Notes: generated by a model from the letters alone, not told the origin. A stretch of 64,000 nt of DNA from Physella acuta (GCF_028476545.1 NW_026731989.1:334501-398500), one strand, 5' to 3'; shown: positions 10,510-20,846, counted from the stretch's first letter. Numbers and translations are program-made.

Positions 10510-10650
10510 AGAACAACTCCAGCTTTAAGTCCTGGGTGATTCACGCTAGTGTAGAACACATGACCATAGCTACAATCAGCACTAATTACCCTAGACAACT
10601 AATGAACCAGCTGAGCTATCCAATGAGCCTACATTTATTTGTCAGACAGA
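10510..10650 (-). mobile_element. tRNA-like SINE head (possible)
   Basis: Read on the minus strand, the segment starts GGCTCATTGGATAGCTCAG then CTGGTTC, close to a tRNA 5' half with an A box (TAGCTCAGCTGG). About 70 bases on, GTGAATCACCCAGG could be a decayed B box. No 3' tail or target duplication was found. Confidence 0.35.
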
Positions 10651-10652
<2 letters not shown>

Positions 10653-10687
<35 letters not shown>

Positions 10688-10718
10688 AGGCGTGCGTGCG
10701 CGTGTGCGTGTGTGTGTG
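10653..10718. repeat. GT microsatellite with GTGC interruptions
   Basis: GTGTGT run followed by GCGTGTAGGCGTGCGTGCGC-type variants. Compound dinucleotide repeat. Confidence 0.9.
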
Positions 10719-10997
10719 AGTCCGTTCATTTCTTTTACTTTAAATCTTTAACACAAGATACAATTGTATGTCTAAATATATCACCCAATGCCTGCAGTTA
10801 TTTTCATCACGTGTCTTAGTTTAGTGTAATACGAATTAAATATTGAGCAGAGAATTGATAGAAAATTGTAACACAATAGAGGAATATAAAAATGTACGTG
10901 TCTCGGTCAAGGTGAGTACTCAAGGTGTCAGGTTAACGTCTCTGCTTACACCAACACGTGAGGTTCTAGACGAGCTGACAGTGGCAATAGATGGAGG

Positions 10998-11200
10998 AAC
11001 TAGCAGGATGTATTTCCCTTGATCTTTACATATATAACTCCTCAATTAAAAGCACATTATGGATTAGAAGGATTTAATTACCTTTGTCTCTACCTATATA
11101 ACTCCTCAATTGAAAGCTCATAATGGACTAGCAGGATTTATTTCCCTTGATCTCTACCTATATAAATTTAAGTAACTCCTCACATTTAAAGCACATATAC
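10998..11200. repeat. 64-bp imperfect repeat, about 3 copies
   Basis: Copies share ATAACTCCTCAATT, AAAGC(A/T)CAT, CTAGCAGGATTTATTTCCC and TCTCTACCTATATAA, with spacing of about 64 bp. The third copy is degenerate. Confidence 0.75.
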
Positions 11201-11737
11201 ATTCACATCACACACAATCACTCCAAACAAGTCACGCAACAATCGCATCCATAAGTCATTCACATCCACCACACCTAACCCACACATCAGTCAACGACAG
11301 CCACACAGAAAACCACACACACATATCCACAAGCACCACATTACACGTGACATATAATCCGCCAATGACGATGTTGGTGTAATGAACATGTCAAACGTGA
11401 ACAAAGTTTATGGCACAAGTCTCGAACATTCTCCGTGCAGGGATACGAGCCCGTGAAACACAACTCACAGAGTCAATAGAAATCTTGGCATGACTCCTAT
11501 TAAATTACGCGTGTACTAGCCCGCCCCTAGCATCCAATTGCTTTTTGCTTTTCCCCATTCGATGTATCGACAGGGCCTTACAATTATGTGTAAACTATGG
11601 GGCATAACTCGAGAATCCCTGATTCATCTAGGCCGTGACATCCTTGGTTACCAAGTCAATATCGAGTCCCTGCTCCACCAGATATACAGATGGATGTTAC
11701 ATCTGATTAGGAGAAAACGTAGTCTAGTCATACAACA
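11201..11737. other. CA-rich and unique spacer
   Basis: 11200-11345 is rich in CACA and CCACA motifs. The remainder is unique with no supported gene; the frame starting at 11538 is open mainly because it enters the next repeat. Confidence 0.45.
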
Positions 11738-12010
11738 GGGGTGTGGGTGGGGGAGTATAGACAGCACCTCTGGGCTGGGGTGTGGGTGGGGGAGTATAGA
11801 CAGCACCTCTGGACTGGGGTGTGGGTGTGGGAATATAGACAGCTTCTTTGGGCTGGGGTGTGGGTGGGGGAGTATAGGCAGCACCTCTGGTCTGGGGTGT
11901 GGGTGGGGGAGTATAGGCAGCACCTCTGGGTAAGGGTGTGGTTGGGAGAATTAGTCAGTACATATAAGTTTCGGTTTGGGTGGGGGGGGGAGTATTTAGA
12001 CAGCACTTAG
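11738..12010. repeat. 39-bp G-rich minisatellite
   Basis: About five clear units of 39 bp (TGTGGGTGGGGGAGTATAG, ACAGCACCTCTGG), with weaker copies to 12010. Thirty-nine is a multiple of three, so frames of about 90 codons stay open on both strands. They are repeat artefacts. Each unit has runs of three to five G on the plus strand. Confidence 0.9.
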
Positions 12011-12044
12011 AAGATGGGGTGAGGAAGTTTTGACATCCCCTCTA

Positions 12045-12067
12045 AGAATGGTGGGGGGGGGGGGGGG
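12045..12067 (+). repeat. Poly-G run
   Basis: Near-pure G homopolymer of about 20 bases, one of several in the window. Confidence 0.85.
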
Positions 12068-12130
12068 CTGTAATAGATCCTGAAAGTGAAAACTTGTTCT
12101 GGAACTCCCACAGGAAATCTTGGCCTGAAG

Positions 12131-12245
12131 TCTGAGACCACTAAAGCAGGGCTGGTCAGCTAGAGAGGAGAGACCAGAGACCCAGTGTCTGAGACCACTA
12201 AAGCAGGGCTGGTCAGCTAGTGAGGAGAGACCAGGGACCCAGTGT
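12131..12245. repeat. 57-bp direct duplication
   Basis: Two adjacent copies beginning TCTGAGACCACTAAAGCAGG, 57 bp apart, differing at a few positions (AGAGAGG versus AGTGAGG). Confidence 0.85.
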
Positions 12246-12983
12246 CCGGTGTTCATGCCGCGGACTTCAGCGGCAGTCCATAGAACAATGCCTCCATTGT
12301 TTCTTGAAATAGCAGCTCTTTGACGAGCGCAGTTTGTAATGAAAATACTAGCCTCGTTATACCAGTAATTAGAAAACAGTAACTTAGAGTAGTTGCGATT
12401 TTTAAAGGTCTTCACTGTCAAAGGGAAAGCGTTTGTCAATTATTCATCTATTCAGCACGGAGCGCCCCTATCATGACCCCCCCCCCCCCCACACACACAC
12501 ACACACTAGAAGCAGTTACTCTTGTTTAATTATTGTGGTTATCTCCCCTCAAGTACTTCATCATTTTGAGCAGCTCAAGAAACTTTGAAACTGATCGTTT
12601 ATCCCATCATTTTGTTTCCAGTGATTTTATGTAGAAAGTATAGGACGGAATGTTTCACAAACACACTCTACAAGAGAAAAGACTAACATATTTTAGTGAT
12701 CAATTTTAATACAGTTTACAGCTATTATATACACCCTAAGACTCCGGGCACTCATTTTATAAACATATGATTTACACGCCGACATTAAGTATGACACAGC
12801 CCTGCTAAGATATAGTTAAAATAGGCTTTAAGTCCCTGATCTTCTGGCCAGCAAGGAGTCCACTAGCGGAGATAAAGTACACGCGTAGATCGTGTGGATG
12901 AGACACGGAGATAGCTGTGATAGAGTCACTCCCTTGTCCCTCTACACTGGTGCCCCGTCCTGTTTCACAGGGCGCATCTACTC
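12246..12983. other. Spacer with poly-C/CA run
   Basis: Contains a C run followed by CA repeats at about 12477-12507. I see no supported gene. Confidence 0.45.
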
Positions 12984-14068
12984 TAATGGGCCCTTACTCT
13001 ACCTCAATGGGCCCTCACCTTACCTCAGTGGGCCCTTAACCTACCTCAGTGGCCCCTCACCCTACCTCAGTGGGCCCTCACCCTACCTCAGTGGGCCCTC
13101 ACCTTACCTCAGTAGGCCCTTACCCCACCTCAGTGGGCCCTCACCCTACCTCAGTGGGCCCTCACCCTACCTCAGTGGGCCCTTACCCCACCTCAGTGGG
13201 CCCTCACCCTACCTCAGTGGGCCCTTACCCCACCTCAGTGGGCCCTTACCCCACCTCAGTGGGCCCTCACCCTACCTCAGTGGGCCCTCACCCTACCTCA
13301 GTGGGCCCTCACCCTACCTCAGTAGGCCCTTACCCCACCTCAGTGGGCCCTCGCCGTACTTCAATTGGCCCTCAACCTACTTCAGTGGGCCCTCACCCTA
13401 CCTCAGTGGGCCCTTACCCCACCTCAGTGGGCCCTCACCCTACCTCAGTGGGCCCTTACCCCACCTCAGTGGGCCCTCACCCTACCTCAGTGGGCCCTCA
13501 CCCTACCTCAGTGGGCCCTCAACCTACCTCAGTGGGCCCTCACCCTACCTCAGTGGGCCCTCACCTTACCTCAGTGGGCCCTCACCCTACCTCAGTGGGC
13601 CCTCGCCGTACTTCAATTGGCCCTCAACCTACCTCAGTGGGCCCTCACCCTACCTCAGTGGGCCCTTACCCCACCTCAGTGGGCCCTCACCCTACCTCAG
13701 TGGGCCCTCGCCGTACTTCAATTGGCCCTCAACCTACCTCAGTGGGCCCTCACCCTACCGCAGTGGGCCCTTACCCCACCTCAGTGGGCCCTCACCCTAC
13801 CTCAGTGGGCCCTCACCCTACCTCAGTGGGCCCTTACCCTACCTCAGTGGGCCCTCACCCTACCTCAGTGGGCCCTCACCTTACCTCAGTGGGCCCTTAC
13901 CCTACCTCAGTGGCCCCTCACCCTACCTCAGTGGGCCCTCACCTTACCTCAGTGGGCCCTCACCCTACCTCAGTGGGCCCTCACCCTACCTCAGTGGGCC
14001 CTCACCCTACCTCAGTGGGCCCTCACCCTACCTCAGTAGGCCCTCGCCGTACTTCAATGGGCCCTAAT
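12984..14068. repeat. 21-bp minisatellite, about 51 copies
   Basis: The 21-bp unit contains CCTACCTCAGTGGGCCCTCA. All three plus-strand frames stay open for long stretches (391, 349 and 224 codons), giving heptapeptide repeats such as SGPSPYL. Variant units TTACCCCACC and TCGCCGTACTTCAATTGG recur; the latter starts at 13351, 13603, 13708 and 14044, always a multiple of 21 apart. Blocks of several units were therefore copied as higher-order repeats. The changes alter the peptide as freely as the third position, which argues against coding. Each unit carries GGGCCC. Confidence 0.95.
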
Positions 14069-14577
14069 CCCTACGAGACTGAACTGCATACTACTTGACT
14101 GGATCTCACAATATTTTACAAATATCTCTTGTCTAGGTACCCTATCTTTTTCTGTGTCACGCCCAAACTCACACTGGCCCCATTCTTCTTCATTGGACAC
14201 TCGCCCTACTTGACTGGGCCCCTCTCTCCATCTTTTTTGCTCTAACGTGCAACAACATCTCTACCCAAGCCCCTCCCTCCTAAACGACTTTCATCAAGGG
14301 GCCCCCATCCTACTTGACTGGCTCCTTTTGTTTTACCTGGCTCCACCCTAGACTACTTCAACCAACCTGACCACCCACATCGTTTGATACGTTATCGTCT
14401 AGAAAAAAAAGGTCCCTAGACCTGGTCGACCCAGTGAAGAAACGTTATCGTCCACTGTAAACTGGACCAAGTGCCCAGCGTTGACACCGCGGTTTGTCTA
14501 CACCAGACGCTGTCGCTACTTCACTTTATCAACATCACGTATTAGGCGAGCTTTATTCAATATCTGACCTCAAAGTT
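14069..14577. other. Degenerate array edge and spacer
   Basis: Scattered CCTACTTGACTGG and GACTGGGCCCC motifs between 14150 and 14350 look like decayed outliers of the 21-bp array. The rest is unique. Confidence 0.5.
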
Positions 14578-15000
14578 ATTTTATTTTCTTCATTCAATAT
14601 CAGACATCAACTCTACGTAGCAAAGGTTTTATTTTCTTCATTCAATATCAGACATCAACTCTACGTAGCAAAGGTTTTATTTTCTTCATTCAATATCAGA
14701 CATCAACTCTACGTAGCAAAGGTTTTATTTTCTTTATTCAATATCAGACATCAACTCTACGTAGCAAAGGTTTTATTTTCTTCATTCAATATCAGACATC
14801 AACTCTACGTAGCATAGTTATTTTCTTCATTCAATATCAGACATCAACTCTACGTAGCATAGTTATTATTTTTGTTCTGCAATATCAGACCTCAACGCTA
14901 CGTAGCAATCTTATTTATTTTATTTTATTCATTCAATTTCAGACCTCAACTCTATTTTTTGTTCTTTCAATATCAGACCCTAATTCCACGTTTCCGAGTT
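14578..15000. repeat. 48-bp minisatellite, 7-9 copies
   Basis: The unit of 48 bp includes TTCTTCATTCAATATCAGAC, ATCAACTCTACGTAGCAAAGG. Five near-perfect copies are followed by increasingly shortened and diverged ones to about 15000. Forty-eight is 16 codons, so a 107-codon frame reads as repeated FSSFNIRHQLYVAKVL; this is an artefact. Confidence 0.93.
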
Positions 15001-15782
15001 CTTTTCTTTTCTTCATACACTCTTAGAAATCATAGAAAACAACTTCTAATATCAGTATTTCTTTATAAACATCTATTGGAAATCAACTTCAAACTCTCTT
15101 TATACATTTTTTAAAACCAAATATCAATTGATAAAATGTTTTTAAACATTCTTTAAACTCAAATATCAACTAGCCACTTCATACATTGTATAATGTAAAC
15201 TTAAAACATAAATTGACCCAATTGTTTATACTTTCTCGTATACAGACTATAGAGGAAGTATTGTAATCGTTCACAAAAAATCAAATGAATTTTTGACAGT
15301 TTTCACTGCTCTACACCGCAGTTTTGATCATATACGGAGTATAGGGGACTTATTTTAATCGTGCAAAAATTATAAATCCAAATTTATCAAAATCTCGGCG
15401 TGTTACGCGTCATCGAGTCGGAAAAACTGAGCTTTGCAATTTTGTCCGTGTGTGTATGTGTGTCTGTGAACACGATAACCTGGGTTCCGTTACAGCTAGG
15501 TTGATGAAATTTTATATATAAGTATTACATCCAAATTTGTAGTATTTGTAATAACTTTTCAGCGATTTCCGATAATTGGAATTGGAACTTATTCTACTTT
15601 TGGTTTTTCAAAAGGCTATAACTTGAGTACTATTTCTGATATATAGACGAAATTTCACATACAAGTAAAAGATCTAATTATCTGTTTTCTTTCAAATTTT
15701 TATTTAATTTTCGGTGACCGGAATTAGTACTTTGAGCTATTTCCGATTTCTCAATAAATAAATAACAACGCACATAAATGTA
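15001..15782. other. AT-rich spacer, possibly element-derived
   Basis: Two loosely similar parts (CGTATACAGACTATAGAGGAAG near 15238 and CATATACGGAGTATAGGGGAC near 15331) look duplicated. The part with GTCCGTGTGTGTATG, GAACACGATAACCTGG and TTGATGAAATTTTATA (15440-15520) has the look of a widespread invertebrate repeat, but I cannot name its family. Confidence 0.35.
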
Positions 15783-15945
15783 TAAAGGACGGCGTGGCCT
15801 CGCGATAGACAGCTAGACTGCTAACCCAAGAGTCTTGAGTTTGGTTCAAATCAGTGGAACGTCCCTGAGTCCACCCAGCTTTGATGGGTACCCAACTTAC
15901 GTTAGGGAAACAAAGGCGGCTGAGCATAGCGCTTATCAATCAAAT
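15783..15945 (+). mobile_element. tRNA-derived SINE, about 160 bp
   Basis: A decayed A box (TGGCCTCGCGATAGAC, about 15795) and a good B box (GGTTCAAATCA, 15843-15853) are followed by the core CAGTGGAACGTCCCTGAGTC, CACCCAGCT and GGGTACCCAACTTACG. The same core, inverted, occurs at 63115-63275, and a more distant relative lies at 43311-43430, so this is a dispersed family. SINEs are moved by LINE machinery in trans. No clean target duplication is visible. Confidence 0.72.
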
Positions 15946-16364
15946 ATCAATTGATGCAATACATATTTATACATTCTTATAAATCAAACATAAATTCATG
16001 CAATATGTCTTGATAAACTTATAGAAATAACCTTTAACGACAATCGATAAAGAATTTCTTACTAGACTACCAAAGACAAATTGCGCGCTCGTTTAAAGAC
16101 AAAGTAGCTTACTTATTGAGCTATTTTTACTTACATCTTCTTATAAAATCGCACTGTATTAAATATGAATGATCCTATGCATTTATTAAGAATAATTTAA
16201 AACTGAACTAAACTTTTTTTTTGTATTGGTACCTAAGAAATTATCAAATTCTATTTTTTTAAGACCTGTGGTCGTATTATTTTGAATATATTGTAAAACA
16301 TTGTCTGAATCCATAAATAAAATTAAAACGGGTAATGTGTTGGATAAATGATGGATATACTTAC
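15946..16364. other. AT-rich spacer
   Basis: AT-rich sequence downstream (minus sense) of the candidate exon at 16365-16457. No other feature supported. Confidence 0.4.
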
Positions 16365-16457
16365 AGAACGTACACTGGAGATCTACAGGCCGGTGTGTCT
16401 GTGCACTGATGACTAGACCAGCTTTAGAAAGTTGCCAGATAAAATGTCTGTTCAATT
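16365..16457 (-). other. Candidate internal coding exon
   Basis: On the minus strand, CTAAC (branch-point-like) precedes a pyrimidine-leaning stretch and CCTGAAG. Then comes an open stretch whose peptide includes HFIWQLSKAGLVISAQTHRP and VDLQCTF, followed at once by the strong donor GTAAGTATAT. The exon would be 93 nt; an alternative acceptor (TTGAACAG) would make it 83 nt. The peptide is well mixed and protein-like, unlike repeat-derived frames, but I do not recognise its family. The frame continues by chance beyond the donor, giving 89 codons unspliced. A G26 run lies just upstream at 16493-16518. Partner exons were not found. It may be a real exon of a minus-strand gene or a pseudogene remnant. 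Confidence 0.33.
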
Positions 16458-16492
16458 CTTCAGGGACAATTTCAAGGAAACGTTAGCGTAGT

Positions 16493-16518
16493 GGGGGGGG
16501 GGGGGGGGGGGGGGGGGG
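16493..16518 (+). repeat. Poly-G run, 26 bases
   Basis: Uninterrupted G homopolymer of 26, preceded by GTAGT. It is among the longest G runs here and error-prone in assembly. Confidence 0.95.
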
Positions 16519-16547
16519 ATGGCGTGGACATCGAGTTGATGTATCAC

Positions 16548-17345
16548 TTAGTGTGACGTACTGTACGGCTTGGTGTCACGTACGGTACGGCTTGGTGTCA
16601 CGTACGGTACGACTTGGTGTCACGTACGGTACGGCTTGGTGTCACGTACGGTACGGCTTTGCGTGACAAGCGGTACGGCTTGGTGTGACGTATGGTGAAT
16701 GTACGGCTTTGTGTGACGTATGTTGAACATACGGCTTTGTGTGACGTAGGCGTGTGACGTGCGGTAGATGTACGGCTTTGTGTGACGTATGAAAAATGTA
16801 CGGCTTTGTGTGACGTAGGGGTGTGACGTAGGGTAGATGTACGGCTTGGTGTGACGTGGGGTAGATGTACGGCTTTGTGTGACGTAGGCTTGTGACTTGC
16901 GGTAGATGTACGGTTTTGTGTGACGTAGGGTAGATGTACGGCTTTGTGTGACGTAGGCGTGTGACGTGCGGTAGATGTACGGCTTTGTGTGACGTAGGGG
17001 TGTGACGTAGGGTAAATGTACGGCTTTGTGTGACGTAGGCTTGTGACTTGCGGTAGATGTACGGTTTTGTGTGACGTAGGGTAGATGTACGGCTTTGTGT
17101 GACGTAGGCGTGTGACGTGCGGTAGATGAACGGCTTTGTGTGACGTATGGTAAATGTACGGCTTTGTGTGATGTAGGGGTGTGACGTGCGGTAGATGAAC
17201 GGCTTTGTGTGACGTATGGTAAATGTACGGCTTTGTGTGACGTAGGCGTGTGACGTGCGGTAGATGAACGGCTTTGTGTGACGTATGGTAAATGTACGGC
17301 TTTGTGTGATGTAGGGGTGTGACAGAGGGTAGATGTACAGCTTGC
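16548..17345. repeat. TGACGTA-rich minisatellite, mixed 28/48-bp units
   Basis: Units combine TACGGCTTTGTGTGACGTA with spacers such as GGGTAGATG, GGTAAATG and GGCGTGTGACGTGCGGTAG. The left edge (16548-16670) is a simpler repeat of about 27 bp with GTCACGTACGGTACGGCTT. TGACGT occurs tens of times, each a half-site of the CRE consensus TGACGTCA. Two overlapping minus-strand frames (243 and 269 codons) are repeat artefacts. Confidence 0.92.
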
Positions 17346-17563
17346 TGTCACGTTTCAGAACATTGCGGTTTCGTGCGAAATTAAAATGATTGTAGTTGAA
17401 TATAACGTCAAACAGAATGTTACAAGTAAAAACTGCTGAATATGACGTCATGGAGTATGAGCTTTTGAATCTGATCCCAACAATCTGTTACCTGTAGGCT
17501 TTTGTCCATGACGGCCTTTTGTCCTTATCGGCCTTTTGTCCGTGTCAATTTTTTGTCCGTGTC

Positions 17564-17565
<2 letters not shown>
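17346..17565. other. Spacer with 20-bp repeat
   Basis: 17500-17565 holds about four imperfect copies of a GGCCTTTTGTCC-type unit. The rest is unique. Confidence 0.6.
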
Positions 17566-17655
<90 letters not shown>

Positions 17656-17668
17656 TTATATATATTTA

Positions 17669-17741
<73 letters not shown>
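17566..17741. repeat. TA dinucleotide repeat, about 175 bp
   Basis: Nearly pure TA run with a few TATTTATA interruptions near 17646-17678. Confidence 0.97.
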
Positions 17742-17744
<3 letters not shown>

Positions 17745-17989
17745 CCTTTTGTTTCCTACCTGTCTTTAACACTGGGCTTTTTTAAACCTCAGCCATCGGC
17801 AGAGTGGACATAAGCCAGTGGCTTAACAAACTCAATCATTAGGTGGGGTGTAAAGGATCTTGATCTTTGGGGTATTACATCATAGGATTAGTCCAGCTCA
17901 ACGCGTGGGTGGAGGCACTCAAGTGAGAAGGTGGCCAAGCTGGCACGACCGTTTTACGACCAGAATCTTTTACTGCTGGTGGCCGTGTC
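17742..17989. other. Spacer, nothing recognised
   Basis: Unique sequence between the TA repeat and the 13-bp array. No supported feature. Confidence 0.45.
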
Positions 17990-18535
17990 CTCGGGCCATG
18001 TCCTGGGGCCGTCTCCTGACCGTGTCCTGGGGCCGTGTCCTGGGCCCGTGTCCTGGGGCCATGTCCTGGGGCCGTCTCCTGACCGTGTCCTGGGGCCGTG
18101 TCCTGGGCCCGTGTCCTGGGGCCATGTCCTGGGGCCGTCTCCTGACCGTGTCCTGGGGCCGTGTCCTGGGCCCGTGTCCTGGGGCCATGTCCTGGGGCCG
18201 TCTCCTGACCGTGTCCTTGGGCCATGTCCTGGGGCCGTGTCCTGGGGCCATGTCCTGGGGCCGTGTCCTGGGGCCGTGTCCTGGGGCCATGTCCTCGGGC
18301 CATGTCCTGGGGTCATGTCCTGACCGTGTCCTGGGGCCATGTCCTGGGGCCGTGTCCTGACCGTGTCCTGGGCCCGTGTCCTGGGGCCATGTCCTGGGGC
18401 CGTCTCCTGACCGTGTCCTTGGGCCATGTCCTGGGGCCGTGTCCTGGGGCCATGTCCTGGGGCCGTGTCCTGGGGCCGTGTCCTGGGGCCATGTCCTCGG
18501 GCCATGTCCTGGGGTCATGTCCTGGGGTGTGTCCT
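17990..18535. repeat. 13-bp minisatellite with 63-bp higher order
   Basis: The basic unit GTGTCCTGGGGCC (and ATGTCCTGGGGCC) recurs every 13 bp. Variants CCGTCTCCTGACC and CCTGGGCCC mark a higher-order block of 63 bp, with GTCTCC at 18011, 18074 and 18137. A larger duplicated segment repeats near 18390-18530. Several open frames of 77-183 codons on both strands are artefacts. A GGGG run in most units gives G-quadruplex potential. Confidence 0.94.
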
Positions 18536-18817
18536 GACCATATCATCGACCTGTCCTGGTTGTTAGGGTCACTAAAGACACAAATTTACTGCAGTTTAAG
18601 ATGAAACTCCAATTCAAGCTGTAAATAAAACACAATTTACACGCAGAAAATTATGCCACCATATCTACAATCATGTAATTCATTGGTTCAAATAACTGCA
18701 CATTTGATAGGCAATCTTCATTGATCTGCACCAAACATGCGACACCCACGCCACACCTATTACATCACATTTATCAGACCTACACCGGAACCATATCTTA
18801 ACCACCAACCACTTACC
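18536..18817. other. Spacer, nothing recognised
   Basis: Unique AT-rich sequence; the last bases (AACCACTTACC) already resemble the pyrimidine-rich repeat that resumes after the MITE. Confidence 0.45.
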
Positions 18818-19118
18818 CAGTGGCGTAGCGAGATCATGTGTCACCCGGTGCGGCACTTAATGGTGTCACCCCACAGAGGCGTAGCTACCCTTCCCGGGGA
18901 CAAACTTTCAATTTTCGATTTGCACCCCCCCTCCCACCCCCTCAAACTTTCGATTTGCACCTCTTAAAAGACTATTTAACACTCGAATTAATCACTTAAT
19001 TAAGTGGAATTATCATTTTTCTCTATATTTTGCTATTTTTTGCCTTGGTGTCACCCCCCTAAATAGTGTCACCCGGTGCGGTCCGCACCCCCTGCCCCAC
19101 CCCCTCGCTACGCCTCTG
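18818..19118. mobile_element. hAT-like MITE, 301 bp, perfect 8-bp TSD
   Basis: Termini CAGTGGCGTAGCG and CGCTACGCCTCTG are near-perfect inverted repeats. The flanks are both CACTTACC (18810-18817 and 19119-19126), an exact 8-bp duplication as expected for hAT. A second internal start, CAGAGGCGTAGCTACCC at 18876, begins a stretch resembling the inverted 6180-6353 element as far as about 18965. One element is therefore nested in, or recombined with, another. Both ends also carry GTGTCACCCGGTGCGG. No transposase is encoded. Confidence 0.9.
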
Positions 19119-19490
19119 CACTTACCCCGTGCCACCTACCACTTACCCTCTACCCTCTACCACCTACCACTTACCCTCTACCCTCTACCACCTACCACTT
19201 ACCCTCTACCCTCTACCACCTACCACTTACCCTCTACCCTCTACCACCTACCACTTACCCTCTACCACCTACCACTTACCCTCTACCCTCTACCACCTAC
19301 CACCTACCACTTACCCTCTACCACCTACCACTTACCCTCTACCACCTACCACCTACCACTTACCCTACCCTCTACCACCTACCACTTACCCTCTACCCTC
19401 TACCACCTACCACTTACCCTCTACCCTCTACCACCTACCACTTACCCTCTACCCTCTACCACCTACCACTTACCCTCTACCCCCTGTCAC
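19119..19490. repeat. Pyrimidine-rich TACC minisatellite
   Basis: Tandem permutations of ACCACTTACC, CTCTACC and CTACCACC, with a dominant unit near 27 bp. The plus strand has no G in the core. Open frames of 145-159 codons (Tyr/Pro/Leu/Thr) are artefacts of composition. The hAT-like MITE sits at its left edge. Confidence 0.92.
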
Positions 19491-19756
19491 CTACTTATTA
19501 CTCCCACAGTTAACACCACGCAATTCTTTCCCAACCTTGACCTAATCAAATAATTTTCAGATTCCAGTAAATTATTTTAAATTTCTTCAATTACATCCGT
19601 GCCCACGTCTTGCTCATTAGGATTAAGTAGGCTAAAGACGCGCCCCATTTCATCTGAATCAAGGCAACCGTACAAAAATCGATTGCCACTTAACTATAAC
19701 AAGCGCAGTAACCCATCAATAATTTCATTTCTCCGCCTCCGACACCCGACGCGAGA
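19491..19756. other. Spacer, nothing recognised
   Basis: Unique sequence between two arrays. No supported feature. Confidence 0.45.
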
Positions 19757-20320
19757 CTAAAGTGGATTAAATCATTACTATCGCGAGTCTTACGTCGGTG
19801 TCATAAAGTGGATTCAATCATTACTATCATGAGTCTTATGTCTGTGTCACAAAGTGGATTCAATCATTACTATCGCGAGTCTTATGTCAGTGTCCTGTTA
19901 ATGTCATAAAGTGGATTCAATCATTACTATCGCAAGTCTTATGTCTGTGTCACAAAGTGGATTCAATCATTACTATCGCGAGTCTTACGTCGGTGTCATA
20001 AAGTGGATTCAATCATTACTATCATGAGTCTTATGTCTGTGTCACAAAGTGGATTCAATCATTACTATCGCGAGTCTTATGTCAGTGTCATAAAGTGGAT
20101 TCAATTATTACTATCGCGAGTCTTATGTCAGTGTCATTAAGTGGATTAAATCATTAATATCGTAAATTAAGTCTTATGTCACGGTCCTGTTAATGTCATA
20201 AAGTGGATTAAATCATTACTATCGCGAGTCTTATGTCAGTGTCATAAAGTGGATTCAATCATTACTATCGCGAGTCTTATGTCAGTGTCATGCTAATGTC
20301 ATAAAGTGGATTACGTCAGT
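19757..20320. repeat. 46-bp minisatellite, about 12 copies
   Basis: The unit of 46 bp contains AAAGTGGATTCAATCATTAC, TATCGCGAGTCTTATGTC and AGTGTC. Some copies carry an extra CCTGTTAATGTC insert (near 19890, 20185 and 20290), giving a longer variant that recurs, and TATCATGAG replaces TATCGCGAG in others. Confidence 0.93.
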
Positions 20321-20665
20321 ACTCGACGACCCTCCTTTTGACTGATAAATCGACAACATCATAAAGGCAATATATAGACCCATTTTTAAATATCATGAAG
20401 ATTGTATACTTTCTTAGTCCATCATTCTTAAGGTGACACATCACCTGTGCTGAAAATATTAGCTTTAAACCTTATCATTAGCTTGCGATATATGCTTATA
20501 ATGCAAGGTTAACTCATTTCATTATTTGAATTTAATTGCAGAAAACACAATTATTACTGATAAATAAAAAAACCAATGTTTTAATTCTTTACTAGAATAC
20601 CCGTCATCCGTTGGATAACTGTGGGTTTCGGGGGTCATCCATCAGAAAACATCACGTCTGTCACT
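20321..20665. other. AT-rich spacer
   Basis: Unique sequence, no supported feature. Confidence 0.45.
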
Positions 20666-20846
20666 CAGAGGCATAGCGACCCTTCCCGGCGCCCGGGGAC
20701 AAACTTTTCGATTTTAACCCCCCCCCCCCAAGATTTCGATTTTCAACCCCCCCCCCAACATATGTCCCCCCCCTTCCCCCCCCCCCCGCCCCCCCTTCCC
20801 CTCCCCCCCCCCCCTCCCGCCCCCCCCCCCCCTCCTCGCTACGCAG
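20666..20846. mobile_element. hAT-like MITE, about 180 bp, C-rich
   Basis: Left terminus CAGAGGCATAGCGACCC, then CTTCCCGGCGCCCGGGGAC as in the inverted 6180-6353 element. The interior is mainly poly-C with CGATTTTAACC and CGATTTTCAACC, and the right part is CTCGCTACGCAG. TGTCACT occurs on both sides (20659-20665 and 20847-20853), supporting a target duplication; the right terminus seems slightly shortened. Confidence 0.8.

Noticed and set aside
16620-17451. Two overlapping minus-strand frames of 243 and 269 codons
   Set aside because: Both read through the TGACGTA-rich array in different frames; a real gene would use one.
17875-18518. Arg/Pro/Gly-rich frames on both strands
   Set aside because: Products of the 13-bp repeat rotating through all frames.
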